From contig NZ_LZKP01000069.1 in the NCBI RefSeq assembly GCF_001672895.1, positions 1-36,288 of the forward strand: a DNA stretch of 36,288 nt. Direction: 5' to 3'. The translations under genes and the position numbers were made by a program. The notes beneath the pieces were generated by a model, which was given only the letters and a program-made list of their open reading frames with translations, searched no databases and was not told where the DNA came from. How positions within the stretch are numbered: the first letter of the stretch is position 1; each line of letters starts with the position of its first letter. This document shows, piece after piece, positions 1 through 8,668 of this stretch. The stretch comes from Mycobacterium sp. E740 (lineage in GTDB: Bacteria; Actinomycetota; Actinomycetes; Mycobacteriales; Mycobacteriaceae).

Positions 1-2
1 GC

Positions 3-3000
3 CCACCCCCGCCCCGGCTCAGCCGTGGGCCCGCTCCCCGGCGCCGGGCCGGGCGGCCCGAGCTCTCCGACGCCGCGGTGGTCTCCCGATCGTGGGGCAT
101 GGCGGTGGCGACACTGGTCAGTCGGCTCACCGGCTTCGCCCGGATCGTGCTGCTGGCAACCATCCTCGGCGCGGCGCTGTCGAGCGCGTTCTCGGTCGCC
201 TACCAGCTGCCGAACCTGATCGCCGCGCTGGTCCTCGAGGCGACCTTCACCGCGATCTTCGTGCCGGTGCTGGCGCGCGCCGAGCGTGACGACCCCGACA
301 ACGGCACCGCGTTCATCCGTCGCCTGGTCACGTTGGCCACGACGCTGCTGCTGGTCACCACCGCGCTGTCGGTGGCCTCGGCGCCGGCACTGGTGGGACT
401 CATGCTCGGTGGCGATCCGGAGGTCAACCGCGGGCTCACCACCGCGTTCGCCTACCTGCTGCTGCCGCAGGTGCTGTTCTACGGGTTGTCGTCGGTGTTC
501 ATGGCGATCCTCAACACCCGCAACGTGTTCGGGCCGCCCGCGTGGGCGCCGGTGTGCAACAACCTCGTCGCGCTGGCCACGCTCGGCCTGTATCTGATTG
601 TCCCTGGCGAACTTTCGCTCAACCCGGTGCACATGGGCAACGCGAAGCTGCTGGTGCTGGGCATCGGGATGACGCTCGGGACGGTGACCCAGGTCCTGGT
701 GCTGCTGGTGGCAATCCGGCGTGAACGCATCAGCCTGCGTCCGCTGTGGGGCGTCGACGAACGGATGAAGCAGTTCGGCGCGATGGCTGCGGCGATGGTG
801 CTCTACGTGTTGATCAGCCAGATCGGTCTGATCGTCGGCAACCGGATCGCCAGCGGCGCTGCGGCTTCCGGGCCCGCGATCTACAACTACACCTGGTTGG
901 TGCTGCAGTTGCCGTTCGGGATGATCGGCGTGACGGTGCTGACCGTCGTGATGCCGCGGTTGAGCCGCAACGCCGCTGCCGACGATCAGCCCGCGGTGCT
1001 GGCCGACCTTTCGCTGGCCACCCGGCTCACCATGGTGACGCTCATTCCCATCGTGGCGTTGATGACGGTCGGCGGTCCGGCCATCGGCACCGCGCTGTTC
1101 GCCTACGGCAACTTCGGCGAAGTCGACGCCAGCTATCTCGGCATGGCCATCACGTTGTCGGCGTTCACGTTGATCCCGTATGCGCTTGTCCTGCTACAGC
1201 TTCGGGTCTTCTACGCGCGTCAGCAGCCGTGGACGCCGATCCTGCTGATCGTGGTGATCACGGCGGTCAAGATCATCGGCTCGCTGCTCGCCCCCCACCT
1301 CACCGACGATCCCGATCTGGTCGCCGGATATCTCGGCACCGCCAACGGTTTGGGCTTTCTGGCCGGCGCCACCGTGGGCTACTTCCTGCTGCGGGCCAAC
1401 CTCGATCCGCCGGGCGGACGGTTGATCAGCCTGCAGGTGGTGCGCTCGATCCTGGTCACCATCGCCGCGTCGCTGCTGGCCGGGCTGCTCGCCCATGTCG
1501 TCGACCAGCTGTTCGGGTTGGAGTCGCTGACGCGCAACTGGGGCGGCGGCGGTTCCCTGTTGCGGCTGCTGGTGCTCGGGTTGATCATGGTGCCGATCAT
1601 CGTGACAGTGATGCTGGCGGCGCGGGTGCCCGACGCCCAGGCTGCGCTGGCCGTCGTCCGTCGCCGCCTCGCCCGTCGCGCCGCGCCCGTCGCCACAGGG
1701 GCCACATCAGCTGTCCAGGCCGCCCCCCTCACGTACCCTGAACAGAGCAATTCGTCCGCGCCACGGCCGTCCCACAGCCCATCGGCCGTGCACCGCGGAC
1801 CCCCAGACGCCTGGGACCGGATGCGGAAAGGACCAGCGGTGAGCGACGAACCCGCAGGCGGCTCCGCGTCGAGTCCCGACCGCGCCGCCACCACCAAGCT
1901 CCCGATCGGACGCTCCGAGGTGAGCGCCGACGACCTGCAGCCGGATGTGCCTGATCCCGGCGCGGGCGTGGCGGCAACCACGGAGTTCGCTACCAGGAGC
2001 GGCGCCGAGAGCGGCACCGCCCGGCTCCCGGTGTCGGGGCGGCCACCCGCCGATTACGCCGGTGACCCCACCCGTGAACCGCTCGCCTTCGACCCGCCCC
2101 GCGAGCCCGCCATCGAAGCCGCCACCGCCGACGAGGACGTACATCTCATCCCCGGCGCGGTGATCGGCGGCGGCCGCTACCGGCTCCTGGTGTTCCACGG
2201 CGGTCCCCCCACCCTGCAGTTCTGGCAGGCGCTCGACACCGCTCTCGACCGTCAGGTCGCGCTCACCTTCGTCGATCCGGACAACACGCTTCCCGACGGG
2301 GCGGTGCGCGAAATCCTCGCGCGCACACTGAAACTGAGTCGCATCGAGATGCCCGGCATCGCTCGGGTGCTCGACGTCACCAACACCGGCTCGGGAGGCC
2401 TCGTCGTCTCCGAATGGGTGCGTGGCGGATCGCTGGCGGAGGTGGCCGACACCTCGCCGTCGCCGATCGGCGGCGCCAGGGCCATCCAATCGCTCGCCGC
2501 CGCAGCCGAAGCCGCACACCGCGCGGGTGTCGCCCTGTCGATCGATCACCCCGGCCGGGTCCGGGTCAGCATTGAGGGCGACGTGGCGCTGGCGTTCCCG
2601 GCGACACTGCCCGACGCGACGCCCGAGGACGACATCCGCGGCATCGGCGCGACGCTCTACGCGCTGCTGGTCAACCGGTGGCCGCTACCCGAGCACGGTG
2701 TTCGCAGCGGCTTGGCGCCCGCCGACCTCGATCCCGCCGGGCAGCCGGTCGAACCGCGCGCCGTCGACCGCCAGATACCGTTCCAGATCTCGGCGGCCGC
2801 GGCGCGTGCCGTGCAGGAAGGCGGCGGCATCCGCAGCGCGCCGACGCTGCTGAACCTGCTTCAGCAGGCGACGGCGATCGCCGACCGGACCGAGTTGATC
2901 TCCCCCATCGACGACCCCGGGCAGTCGGCGCCGCGCACCCGCGCGACAGCTCCCGCGGATCCTGAGGCCGAGGCGCGCCGCCGCAAGGCACTGATGATCG

Positions 3001-3611
3001 GGCTCGGGGTCGGAGGCGCGATCCTCGTGGTCGCGCTGGTGGTGTTGGCCACCGTGCTGAGCCAGATCTTCGGTGACGTCGGCGACGGCCTCGGCGGCGA
3101 CCGGCTCGGCCTCAACGAGCAAACGACCTCCGCCGGGGCCGGCGACAGCGGCTCCAGCGGGAACGTCGTCAAACCCGTTGCAGCGACGGTGTTTTCACCC
3201 GGCGGCGAGGCCGACGCGCCCGATCAGGCGAAGCTGGCGATCGACGGGAACACCTCGACGGCCTGGCCTATCGACACCTACACCGATCCCGTCCCGTTCC
3301 CGAACTTCAAGAGCGGTGTCGGGCTGATCCTGCAACTACCGCAGCCCACCACGATCGGCGAGGTCGACATCGACCTCAACAGCACCGGCACGGCTGTGGA
3401 GATTCGCTCGGCGCAGACCTCGACGCCCTCGTCGCTGAGCGACACCACGGTGCTGACCCCGGCCACCCAGCTCAAGCCTGGGTCCAACACGATCAAGGTC
3501 GAGAACGCATCGCCCACTTCCAATGTGCTGGTGTGGGTCTCCACACTGGGCCAGGTCAACGGCAAGAGCCGGTCCGACATCGCCGAAATCACACTGCGCT
3601 CGAAATCCTGA
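3..3611 (+). CDS. murJ: Lipid II flippase MurJ (MviN) with C-terminal pseudokinase, 5' end outside window
   Basis: MurJ moves lipid II across the cytoplasmic membrane for peptidoglycan synthesis. The reading frame is open from position 3, and the in-frame text PELSDAAVVSRSWGMA matches the mycobacterial N-terminus as I recall it. The GTG at 78 is therefore probably internal and the true start lies before the window. Nucleotides 78-1680 encode the polytopic MVF-family core. A charged linker follows (about 1690-2150), then a kinase-like domain (about 2154-2860) starting GGRYRLLVFHGG. Its VAIK lysine position reads VALTF, and no HRD or DFG motif is present, so it is a pseudokinase. One TM segment (about 2989-3070) and an extracytoplasmic beta-rich tail (about 3170-3611) end the protein. 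In M. tuberculosis a PknB-phosphorylated Thr in the pseudokinase recruits FhaA; the Thr at 2844-2846 (SAPTLLNLL) is the likely counterpart (inference). Confidence 0.95.
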   Translation, partial: PPPPRLSRGPAPRRRAGRPELSDAAVVSRSWGMAVATLVSRLTGFARIVLLATILGAALSSAFSVAYQLPNLIAALVLEATFTAIFVPVLARAERDDPDNGTAFIRRLVTLATTLLLVTTALSVASAPALVGLMLGGDPEVNRGLTTAFAYLLLPQVLFYGLSSVFMAILNTRNVFGPPAWAPVCNNLVALATLGLYLIVPGELSLNPVHMGNAKLLVLGIGMTLGTVTQVLVLLVAIRRERISLRPLWGVDERMKQFGAMAAAMVLYVLISQIGLIVGNRIASGAAASGPAIYNYTWLVLQLPFGMIGVTVLTVVMPRLSRNAAADDQPAVLADLSLATRLTMVTLIPIVALMTVGGPAIGTALFAYGNFGEVDASYLGMAITLSAFTLIPYALVLLQLRVFYARQQPWTPILLIVVITAVKIIGSLLAPHLTDDPDLVAGYLGTANGLGFLAGATVGYFLLRANLDPPGGRLISLQVVRSILVTIAASLLAGLLAHVVDQLFGLESLTRNWGGGGSLLRLLVLGLIMVPIIVTVMLAARVPDAQAALAVVRRRLARRAAPVATGATSAVQAAPLTYPEQSNSSAPRPSHSPSAVHRGPPDAWDRMRKGPAVSDEPAGGSASSPDRAATTKLPIGRSEVSADDLQPDVPDPGAGVAATTEFATRSGAESGTARLPVSGRPPADYAGDPTREPLAFDPPREPAIEAATADEDVHLIPGAVIGGGRYRLLVFHGGPPTLQFWQALDTALDRQVALTFVDPDNTLPDGAVREILARTLKLSRIEMPGIARVLDVTNTGSGGLVVSEWVRGGSLAEVADTSPSPIGGARAIQSLAAAAEAAHRAGVALSIDHPGRVRVSIEGDVALAFPATLPDATPEDDIRGIGATLYALLVNRWPLPEHGVRSGLAPADLDPAGQPVEPRAVDRQIPFQISAAAARAVQEGGGIRSAPTLLNLLQQATAIADRTELISPIDDPGQSAPRTRATAPADPEAEARRRKALMIGLGVGGAILVVALVVLATVLSQIFGDVGDGLGGDRLGLNEQTTSAGAGDSGSSGNVVKPVAATVFSPGGEADAPDQAKLAIDGNTSTAWPIDTYTDPVPFPNFKSGVGLILQLPQPTTIGEVDIDLNSTGTAVEIRSAQTSTPSSLSDTTVLTPATQLKPGSNTIKVENASPTSNVLVWVSTLGQVNGKSRSDIAEITLRSKS

Positions 3612-3663
3612 CCCCCATCCACAGCCCGGCAAAGATGTGTCGGGAGGCACCTCCGCGGCCGTT

Positions 3664-3669
3664 TAGTGT
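3664..3669 (+). promoter_or_regulatory. Candidate -10 element for a leaderless sigM transcript
   Basis: TAGTGT fits the mycobacterial -10 pattern TANNNT and ends six bases before the GTG start codon at 3676. Transcription would then begin at or next to the start codon, giving a leaderless mRNA, which is common in mycobacteria. No good -35 is visible. There is also no Shine-Dalgarno sequence directly upstream of the GTG, which fits this reading. Confidence 0.4.
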
Positions 3670-3675
3670 TCGCCT

Positions 3676-4251
3676 GTGGGGAGCTTCGAGGCGCAGGCCG
3701 GTCAGGAACGCAGCGACGAAGAACTGCTGGCCGCGCACGTCGCCGGCGACCGGTATGCCTTCGAGCAGTTGTTCTACCGCCACCAACGCCAGCTCTACCG
3801 GATCGCCAGGATCACCAGCCGCCATCCCGACGACGCGGCCGACGCGCTGCAGGACGCGATGCTCAAGGCGCACCGCACGGCGCCGGCGTTCCGGTATGAC
3901 GCGGCCGTGAGCAGCTGGCTGTACCGGATCGTGGTGAACTCCTGCCTGGACCGCTTGCGGCGCAACAAGACCCGCGCGGCCGAGCCGTTGTCCGAGGACA
4001 TGGGCCTGGTCGGTGACCCGGCCTCACGAGTGGACACCGCAATCGTCGTCGAGCGGGCGCTGATGCGGTTGCCGGTCGAGCAGCGCGCCGCGGTGGTGGC
4101 CGTCGACATGCAGGGTTATTCGATCGCGGAGACCGCGCGCATGCTCGGCGTCGCCGAAGGAACGATCAAGAGCCGGTGTGCACGTGCGCGGGCCAAGCTG
4201 GCCGAGGCGCTGGAGTACTTCGACGCGACGGTTAGCGCCCGCGCCGATTGA
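3676..4251 (+). CDS. sigM: ECF RNA polymerase sigma factor SigM
   Basis: This 191-residue extracytoplasmic-function sigma factor directs RNA polymerase to its own regulon. Region 2 spans about residues 20-95 (AFEQLFYRHQRQLYRIAR, then DDAADALQDAMLKAHR, then SSWLYRIVVNSCLDRLRR). Region 4 spans about residues 125-180, with the helix-turn-helix SIAETARMLGVAEGTIKSR. The GTG at 3676 gives a protein close to the family length. Identity as SigM rests on sequence resemblance to M. tuberculosis SigM and on its position between murJ and the rsmA/trxB genes. The downstream gene is its expected anti-sigma factor. In M. tuberculosis SigM controls a small set of surface and secretion genes; that is family knowledge, not visible here. 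Confidence 0.93.
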   Translation: MGSFEAQAGQERSDEELLAAHVAGDRYAFEQLFYRHQRQLYRIARITSRHPDDAADALQDAMLKAHRTAPAFRYDAAVSSWLYRIVVNSCLDRLRRNKTRAAEPLSEDMGLVGDPASRVDTAIVVERALMRLPVEQRAAVVAVDMQGYSIAETARMLGVAEGTIKSRCARARAKLAEALEYFDATVSARAD

Positions 4252-4308
4252 GGGGAACCGCAGGCGCAGCCACGGCGTCTTACCTGTCGTGGTGGAGACT
4301 GGCTAGCG

Positions 4309-4920
4309 ATGCAGACGGGAACGGGCGATTCCTCGGATCCGGCGACGGAGCGCGTCCGCCGCGAACTGGCCCGGCTGGGGCATGACGAGGCGTCGGCGCC
4401 TGACGTGCCCGCGGAGGTCACCGCGCGCGTCGGCGCCGCTTTGCAGGCCGCCGAACCCGCCCACGCCATCGGTCGGCCCCGGTTGCGGCGCAGCCGAGTT
4501 GTCGGGTTGGCAGCCGGCCTCGCCGCGGCGGTGGCCGCGGTGCTCGTCGGTACGACGATGGCGACCCGCGAATCAGCTCCCCGGTTCGCGCAGGCCGGCC
4601 CAACGGCTCAGCGCATCACGGTGTCGCGGACACCGGCGTTTCCGTTGACCGGACCCCAGCTCGTCGCTGTCCTGGGCGCCCCGCCGGACTACGGTCCGCT
4701 GTCCGACGCGGCGCTGCGCGCAGGCTGTCTCCAAGCGCTGGGCTATCCGACGACCACCCCGATCCTCGGCGCCCGCACCATCGACATGCAGGGCCGCCCG
4801 GCGGTGCTCCTGCTCCTGCCGTCGGGGTCTGCCGGCCAGGTCACCGCGTTGGTGGTCGAGGCCGGTTGCCACACGGCGCACGGTGGCCTGCTCGCCGAAA
4901 CCGCCGTCGAGCGACCGTAG
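4309..4920 (+). CDS. rsmA: Anti-sigma-M factor RsmA, single-pass membrane protein
   Basis: This 203-residue protein starts at ATG 4309, 57 bases after sigM. The N-terminal 60 residues are hydrophilic and helical, as expected of a cytoplasmic sigma-binding segment. One hydrophobic segment follows (about residues 64-85, [22 protein letters not shown]), then an extracytoplasmic domain with two cysteines. There is no HxxxCxxC zinc motif, so it is not a ZAS-type anti-sigma factor. Tethering SigM at the membrane is the role established for the M. tuberculosis homologue. Here the call rests on the gene pair, topology and resemblance. The name RsmA should not be confused with the rRNA methyltransferase or the CsrA homologue of the same name. 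Confidence 0.85.
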   Translation: MQTGTGDSSDPATERVRRELARLGHDEASAPDVPAEVTARVGAALQAAEPAHAIGRPRLRRSRVVGLAAGLAAAVAAVLVGTTMATRESAPRFAQAGPTAQRITVSRTPAFPLTGPQLVAVLGAPPDYGPLSDAALRAGCLQALGYPTTTPILGARTIDMQGRPAVLLLLPSGSAGQVTALVVEAGCHTAHGGLLAETAVERP

Positions 4921-4953
4921 GCTGTCGAGCGAGGTTGATCTTCGAAGCAGCGA

Positions 4954-4980
4954 GGGAACACCGCCGCCTAGGCTGGTGTT
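4954..4980 (+). promoter_or_regulatory. SigH-type promoter upstream of trxB-trxC
   Basis: GGGAACA at 4954-4960 is followed by a 16-base spacer and TGTT at 4977-4980. This closely fits the mycobacterial SigH consensus (GGGAAYA, 16-18 bases, CGTT). It sits 38 bases before the trxB start codon. The trxB2-trxC operon of M. tuberculosis is an established SigH target induced by heat and oxidative (disulfide) stress, so location and sequence agree. The promoter function was not tested here. Confidence 0.75.
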
Positions 4981-5017
4981 GCTACCCGTGCCGAGTCGAC
5001 GCGGCAGAAAGGCGCTC

Positions 5018-5989
5018 ATGACCACCACACCCCCGGTTCACGATCTGATCATCATCGGATCAGGCCCCGCCGGCTACACCGCCGCGATCTACGCGGCCCG
5101 CGCACAACTGAACCCGCTGGTGTTCGAGGGGGTCCAGTTCGGCGGTGCGTTGATGACGACGACCGAGGTGGAGAACTATCCCGGTTTCCGCAACGGCATC
5201 ACCGGTCCCGAGCTGATGGACGAGATGCGCGAGCAGGCGCTGCGGTTCGGCGCGGACCTGCGGATGGAGGACGTGGACGCCGTCTCGTTGGAGGGCCCCG
5301 TCAAGACGGTGACGGTCGGCGACGAGACGTACCGGGCGCGCGCGGTGATCCTCGCGATGGGCGCGGCGGCGCGGCATCTCGGTGTGCCCGGCGAGGACGC
5401 GCTGCTCGGCATGGGCGTGAGCACCTGTGCGACGTGTGACGGGTTCTTCTTCCGCGACGAGGACATCATCGTGGTCGGCGGCGGCGATTCGGCGATGGAG
5501 GAGGCCATCTTCCTGACGAAGTTCGCCAGCAGCGTCACCCTCGTGCACCGGCGCGAAGAGTTCCGCGCCTCGCGCATCATGCTGGACCGCGCCCGCGCGA
5601 ACGAGAAGATCACGTTCCTCACCAACACCGAGGTCGTCGAGATCGAGGGCAACCCGAAGGTCAGCGGAGTCCGGTTGCGCAACACCGTGACCGGTGAGGA
5701 GTCCAAGCTCGCCGTCACCGGTGTGTTCGTCGCGGTCGGCCACGATCCGCGCTCGGAACTGGTGCGGGGACAGGTCGAGCTCGACGGGGACGGTTACGTT
5801 CTGACGCAACGGAATTCGACCAGCACGTCCATCGAGGGCGTGTTCGCCGCAGGCGATCTCGTCGACCGCACTTACCGCCAGGCCATCACCGCCGCGGGCA
5901 CCGGCTGCTCGGCTTCCATCGACGCCGAACGCTGGTTGGCCGAAATCGGTTCTGGCCCAAGCGACGAAGCCATTGAAACCCCTGTCTGA
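5018..5989 (+). CDS. trxB: Thioredoxin reductase (NADPH) TrxB
   Basis: This 323-residue flavoenzyme passes electrons from NADPH to thioredoxin in the cytoplasm. It has an FAD-binding GSGPAG at residues 14-19, the redox-active CATC at 137-140, an NADPH-binding [10 protein letters not shown] from residue 154, and a C-terminal FAD motif containing [13 protein letters not shown] chose ATG 5018 because the M. tuberculosis homologue starts at a comparable point and AGAAAGG lies just upstream. A longer in-frame start at 4883 would run back into rsmA and adds no conserved sequence. trxC follows after 12 bases, so the pair is an operon. A SigH-type promoter lies upstream. Confidence 0.97.
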   Translation: MTTTPPVHDLIIIGSGPAGYTAAIYAARAQLNPLVFEGVQFGGALMTTTEVENYPGFRNGITGPELMDEMREQALRFGADLRMEDVDAVSLEGPVKTVTVGDETYRARAVILAMGAAARHLGVPGEDALLGMGVSTCATCDGFFFRDEDIIVVGGGDSAMEEAIFLTKFASSVTLVHRREEFRASRIMLDRARANEKITFLTNTEVVEIEGNPKVSGVRLRNTVTGEESKLAVTGVFVAVGHDPRSELVRGQVELDGDGYVLTQRNSTSTSIEGVFAAGDLVDRTYRQAITAAGTGCSASIDAERWLAEIGSGPSDEAIETPV

Positions 5990-6001
5990 TAGGAGCACCA
6001 C

Positions 6002-6340
6002 ATGAGCGACAGCGCCGGATCAGCCACGGTCACCGTGACCGACGACTCGTTCTCCAGCGACGTGCTGTCCAGCAGCACTCCTGTGCTGGTGGACTTTTGG
6101 GCGACGTGGTGCGGTCCCTGCAAGATGATCGCCCCGGTGCTCGAGGAGATCGCCGCCGAGAAGGCCGGTGCGTTGACGGTCGCCAAGCTCGACGTCGACG
6201 CGAATCCGGCCACCGCCCGCGATTTTCAGGTGGTCTCGATCCCGACGCTGATCGTGTTCAAGGACGGTGCGCCGGTGAAGCGGATCGTCGGCGCGAAAGG
6301 CAAGGCTGCCCTACTGCGCGAGCTCGGCGACGTCGTCTAG
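6002..6340 (+). CDS. trxC: Thioredoxin TrxC
   Basis: This 112-residue thioredoxin has the active site WCGPC at residues 36-40 and the conserved cis-proline region SIPTLIVFK. It reduces protein disulfides and receives electrons from the TrxB encoded 12 bases upstream. The ATG at 6002 is preceded by an AGGAGC ribosome binding site. A weak hairpin and a T-run follow the gene at 6361-6389. Confidence 0.97.
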   Translation: MSDSAGSATVTVTDDSFSSDVLSSSTPVLVDFWATWCGPCKMIAPVLEEIAAEKAGALTVAKLDVDANPATARDFQVVSIPTLIVFKDGAPVKRIVGAKGKAALLRELGDVV

Positions 6341-6360
6341 CGGCGACCTGGCGCTCGAAA

Positions 6361-6389
6361 CAGGCGCGCGGACACCGGCCTGGGGTTTT
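6361..6389 (+). terminator. Possible weak terminator after trxC
   Basis: CAGGC (6361-6365) and GCCTG (6378-6382) can pair across a 12-base loop, and the sequence runs into GGGTTTT. The stem is only five pairs, so this is a weak candidate. It may partly separate trxBC from cwlM. Confidence 0.25.
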
Positions 6390-6390
6390 C

Positions 6391-6417
6391 TTGAATCGGC
6401 GGAGTGTCTGCGACAAT
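6391..6417 (+). promoter_or_regulatory. Candidate housekeeping promoter for cwlM
   Basis: TTGAAT at 6391-6396 and GACAAT at 6412-6417 resemble -35 and -10 elements with a 15-base spacer. Shifting the -10 to CAATCT at 6414-6419 gives 17 bases. The element lies in the 142-base gap between trxC and the cwlM start codon. It is a plausible position, but the match is only moderate. Confidence 0.35.
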
Positions 6418-6482
6418 CTGCGTAGCCCGTCAACCCGGTCAGCGCCTCCGCGCAGCTGACGACCGTGACCGAAAGGCCGCAT

Positions 6483-7679
6483 ATGTCCAGTCTGCGTCGC
6501 GGTGACCGCGGGGCCGCGGTCACCGAGATCAGGGCTGCGCTGACCGCGCTGGGCATGCTCGACAACGCCGACGAAGACATCACCACCGGCAAGCACATCG
6601 CGCTGGACGTGTTCGACGAGGAACTCGATCACGGGGTGCGCGCCTTTCAGCAGCATCGCGGCCTGCTGGTCGACGGCATCGTCGGAGAAGCGACCTACCG
6701 TGCGCTCAAAGAGGCTTCGTATCGCCTGGGCGCACGCACGCTGAGCCATCAGTTCGGCGCGCCGATGTTCGGCGACGACATCGCGACGCTGCAGGCCCGG
6801 CTGCAGGATCTCGGTTTCTACACCGGCCTGGTCGACGGCCACTTCGGGCTGGCCACCCACAACGCGCTGATGTCGTACCAACGCGAGTACGGCCTGTACC
6901 CCGACGGCATCTGCGGCCCGGAGACGTTGCGCTCCTTGTACTTCCTGGGTTCCCGCGTCACCGGCGGGTCGCCGCACGCGATCCGCGAGGAGGAGCTGGT
7001 CCGGCGCTCCGGCCCCCGCCTGTCGGGTAAGCGCATCATCATCGACCCGGGCCGCGGCGGTGACGACCACGGACAGATCATGCAGGGTGACGGCGGCCCG
7101 CTCAGCGAGTCAGACATCTTGTGGGACTTGGCCAGTCGGCTCGAGGGTCGGATGACCGCAATCGGCATGGAGACCTTCCTGTCGCGTCCGGCCAACCGTG
7201 CGCCCTCGGATGCCGAACGTGCCGCGACCGCGAACGCCGTCGGCGCCGATCTGATGATCAGCCTGCGCTGCGCCACCCAGCCCAGTCCGAACGCCAACGG
7301 CGTCGCGTCGTTTCACTTCGGCAACTCACACGGCTCGGTGTCGACCATCGGCCGTAACCTGGCCGACTTCATCCAGCGAGAAGTGGTGGCCCGCACCGGG
7401 TTACGTGATTGTCGCAGCCACGGACGCACGTGGGACCTGCTGCGGCTGACCCGGATGCCCACCGTCCAGGTCGACGTCGGGTACATCACCAATCCGCGCG
7501 ACCGGTCCATCCTGGTGTCCACGCAGACGCGTGACTCAATCGCCGAGGGTATCCTCGCCGCGGTCAAGCGGCTCTACCTGCTCGGCAAGAACGACCGTCC
7601 CACAGGCACTTTCACGTTCGCCGAACTGCTCGCGCACGAACTGTCGGTCGAGCAGGCCGGCCGCGTCAGCCCGTCCTGA
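6483..7679 (+). CDS. cwlM: Amidase-fold peptidoglycan regulator CwlM
   Basis: This 398-residue cytoplasmic protein has two peptidoglycan-binding repeats (about residues 3-75 and 80-155) and an N-acetylmuramoyl-L-alanine amidase_3 fold (about 180-365). There is no signal peptide or membrane segment. In mycobacteria PknB-phosphorylated CwlM activates MurA, and other forms interact with MurJ. Two zinc-ligand positions of the amidase family are replaced: DPGHGG reads DPGRGG (Arg191), and SIHAN reads SLRCA (Arg262). That fits a regulatory rather than hydrolytic role. With the ATG at 6483 (GAAAGG eight bases upstream) the C-terminal Thr cluster falls at 374, 376 and 378, the same number as the phosphosite reported in M. 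smegmatis. This supports ATG 6483 over GTG 6465. Confidence 0.95.
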   Translation: MSSLRRGDRGAAVTEIRAALTALGMLDNADEDITTGKHIALDVFDEELDHGVRAFQQHRGLLVDGIVGEATYRALKEASYRLGARTLSHQFGAPMFGDDIATLQARLQDLGFYTGLVDGHFGLATHNALMSYQREYGLYPDGICGPETLRSLYFLGSRVTGGSPHAIREEELVRRSGPRLSGKRIIIDPGRGGDDHGQIMQGDGGPLSESDILWDLASRLEGRMTAIGMETFLSRPANRAPSDAERAATANAVGADLMISLRCATQPSPNANGVASFHFGNSHGSVSTIGRNLADFIQREVVARTGLRDCRSHGRTWDLLRLTRMPTVQVDVGYITNPRDRSILVSTQTRDSIAEGILAAVKRLYLLGKNDRPTGTFTFAELLAHELSVEQAGRVSPS

Positions 7680-7681
7680 CC

Positions 7682-8461
7682 TCAGACCGATCGGCTCGTG
7701 CCGGCGCCGACCGGCTCACGCAACTGCGCGAACTCGAACAACCGCTCCAAGGCGGCCTCGACGTCGGCCTTCCACCCGAGCCCCTGCTCCAACTCGAGCC
7801 GCAACCGCGGAAAGTAGCGGTGCTGGGCGACGACGACGAAGCCGGCGTCGAGCAGTAGATCGGCGTCGAGCACGCACTGCTCCACCGAACAGTCACCGAG
7901 TACGTCCAGGACGGGCCGCAGCTGCGGCGTCGCCGCGCCCGGCTCGAAGAGCTCGTTGACTTCGGTGGTGTGGGCGAACGCCTCGAGCGCCCGCGCTCCG
8001 CGACGGACCAAGTCCCCCACCACCGCGCTGATGAGCCTCCGCGACAACCCGTCGCCGTCCGCACCGGACTCGATCCCCAACGAGGTGAGCAGCACGGCGT
8101 CGGCGCTGACGGGACCGGTCGGGAAACGGCGGGCGCGCGGCACGGCGCCCGGCGGTGCGTAGAACGCGTAGCCCAGGCACGCCTCGCTTCCGGTCAGTGG
8201 CGCGGGCCCGTCATCGGTCTCCTCGTCGCTGCACTGGACCGCGACCTGGCCACACGATCCCCACTCGAGCAGGACCATCGACAACCAGGCTTCCTTCTCG
8301 AACTCCGGGTCGGACAGGTGGTCGTCGACGCCGGGAACCGCGGCCCCTGCGGCGTCGCGGCCCAGGGTCATCGGATCGACCTCCCAGTACACGCACCTGC
8401 GGGCATGTTTCGGCAACTGCTCGAAGGCCTCGAGCCGTAGAGGCGTGACGCGTGCCGACAC
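7682..8461 (-). CDS. GNAT-like protein of unknown substrate (Rv3916c family)
   Basis: This 259-residue protein starts with GTG at 8461 and closely resembles the conserved mycobacterial protein found between cwlM and parB. Its beta strands and the segment PVSADAVLLTSLGIE, followed by a long helix region, suggest a GCN5-type acetyltransferase fold, but I cannot point to a firm acetyl-CoA-binding loop. The C-terminal half (GDCSVEQCVLDADLLLDAGFVVVAQHRYFPRLRLEL) is highly conserved relative to M. tuberculosis. Its stop codon lies two bases from the cwlM stop on the opposite strand. Substrate and role are unknown. Confidence 0.85.
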   Translation of the reverse strand: MSARVTPLRLEAFEQLPKHARRCVYWEVDPMTLGRDAAGAAVPGVDDHLSDPEFEKEAWLSMVLLEWGSCGQVAVQCSDEETDDGPAPLTGSEACLGYAFYAPPGAVPRARRFPTGPVSADAVLLTSLGIESGADGDGLSRRLISAVVGDLVRRGARALEAFAHTTEVNELFEPGAATPQLRPVLDVLGDCSVEQCVLDADLLLDAGFVVVAQHRYFPRLRLELEQGLGWKADVEAALERLFEFAQLREPVGAGTSRSV

Positions 8462-8668
8462 TAGACTCCCCGGGTTCTAGGCCGTGCAGAAATACACAGC
8501 CGCCACACCAGGATAGAAGGGTGCGCCACCGACGGCTCCCCCTTCCGCGCCGACTTCGTGTGTGGATGCGAAACGTCTTGTCTCACAGATGGTTTCCTTC
8601 GACAGGGGCTGGGCGGCGATGCGCGCGCCAGCTTGTGTCACAGTGACGTAATTACCCGGTGTGGTAGG

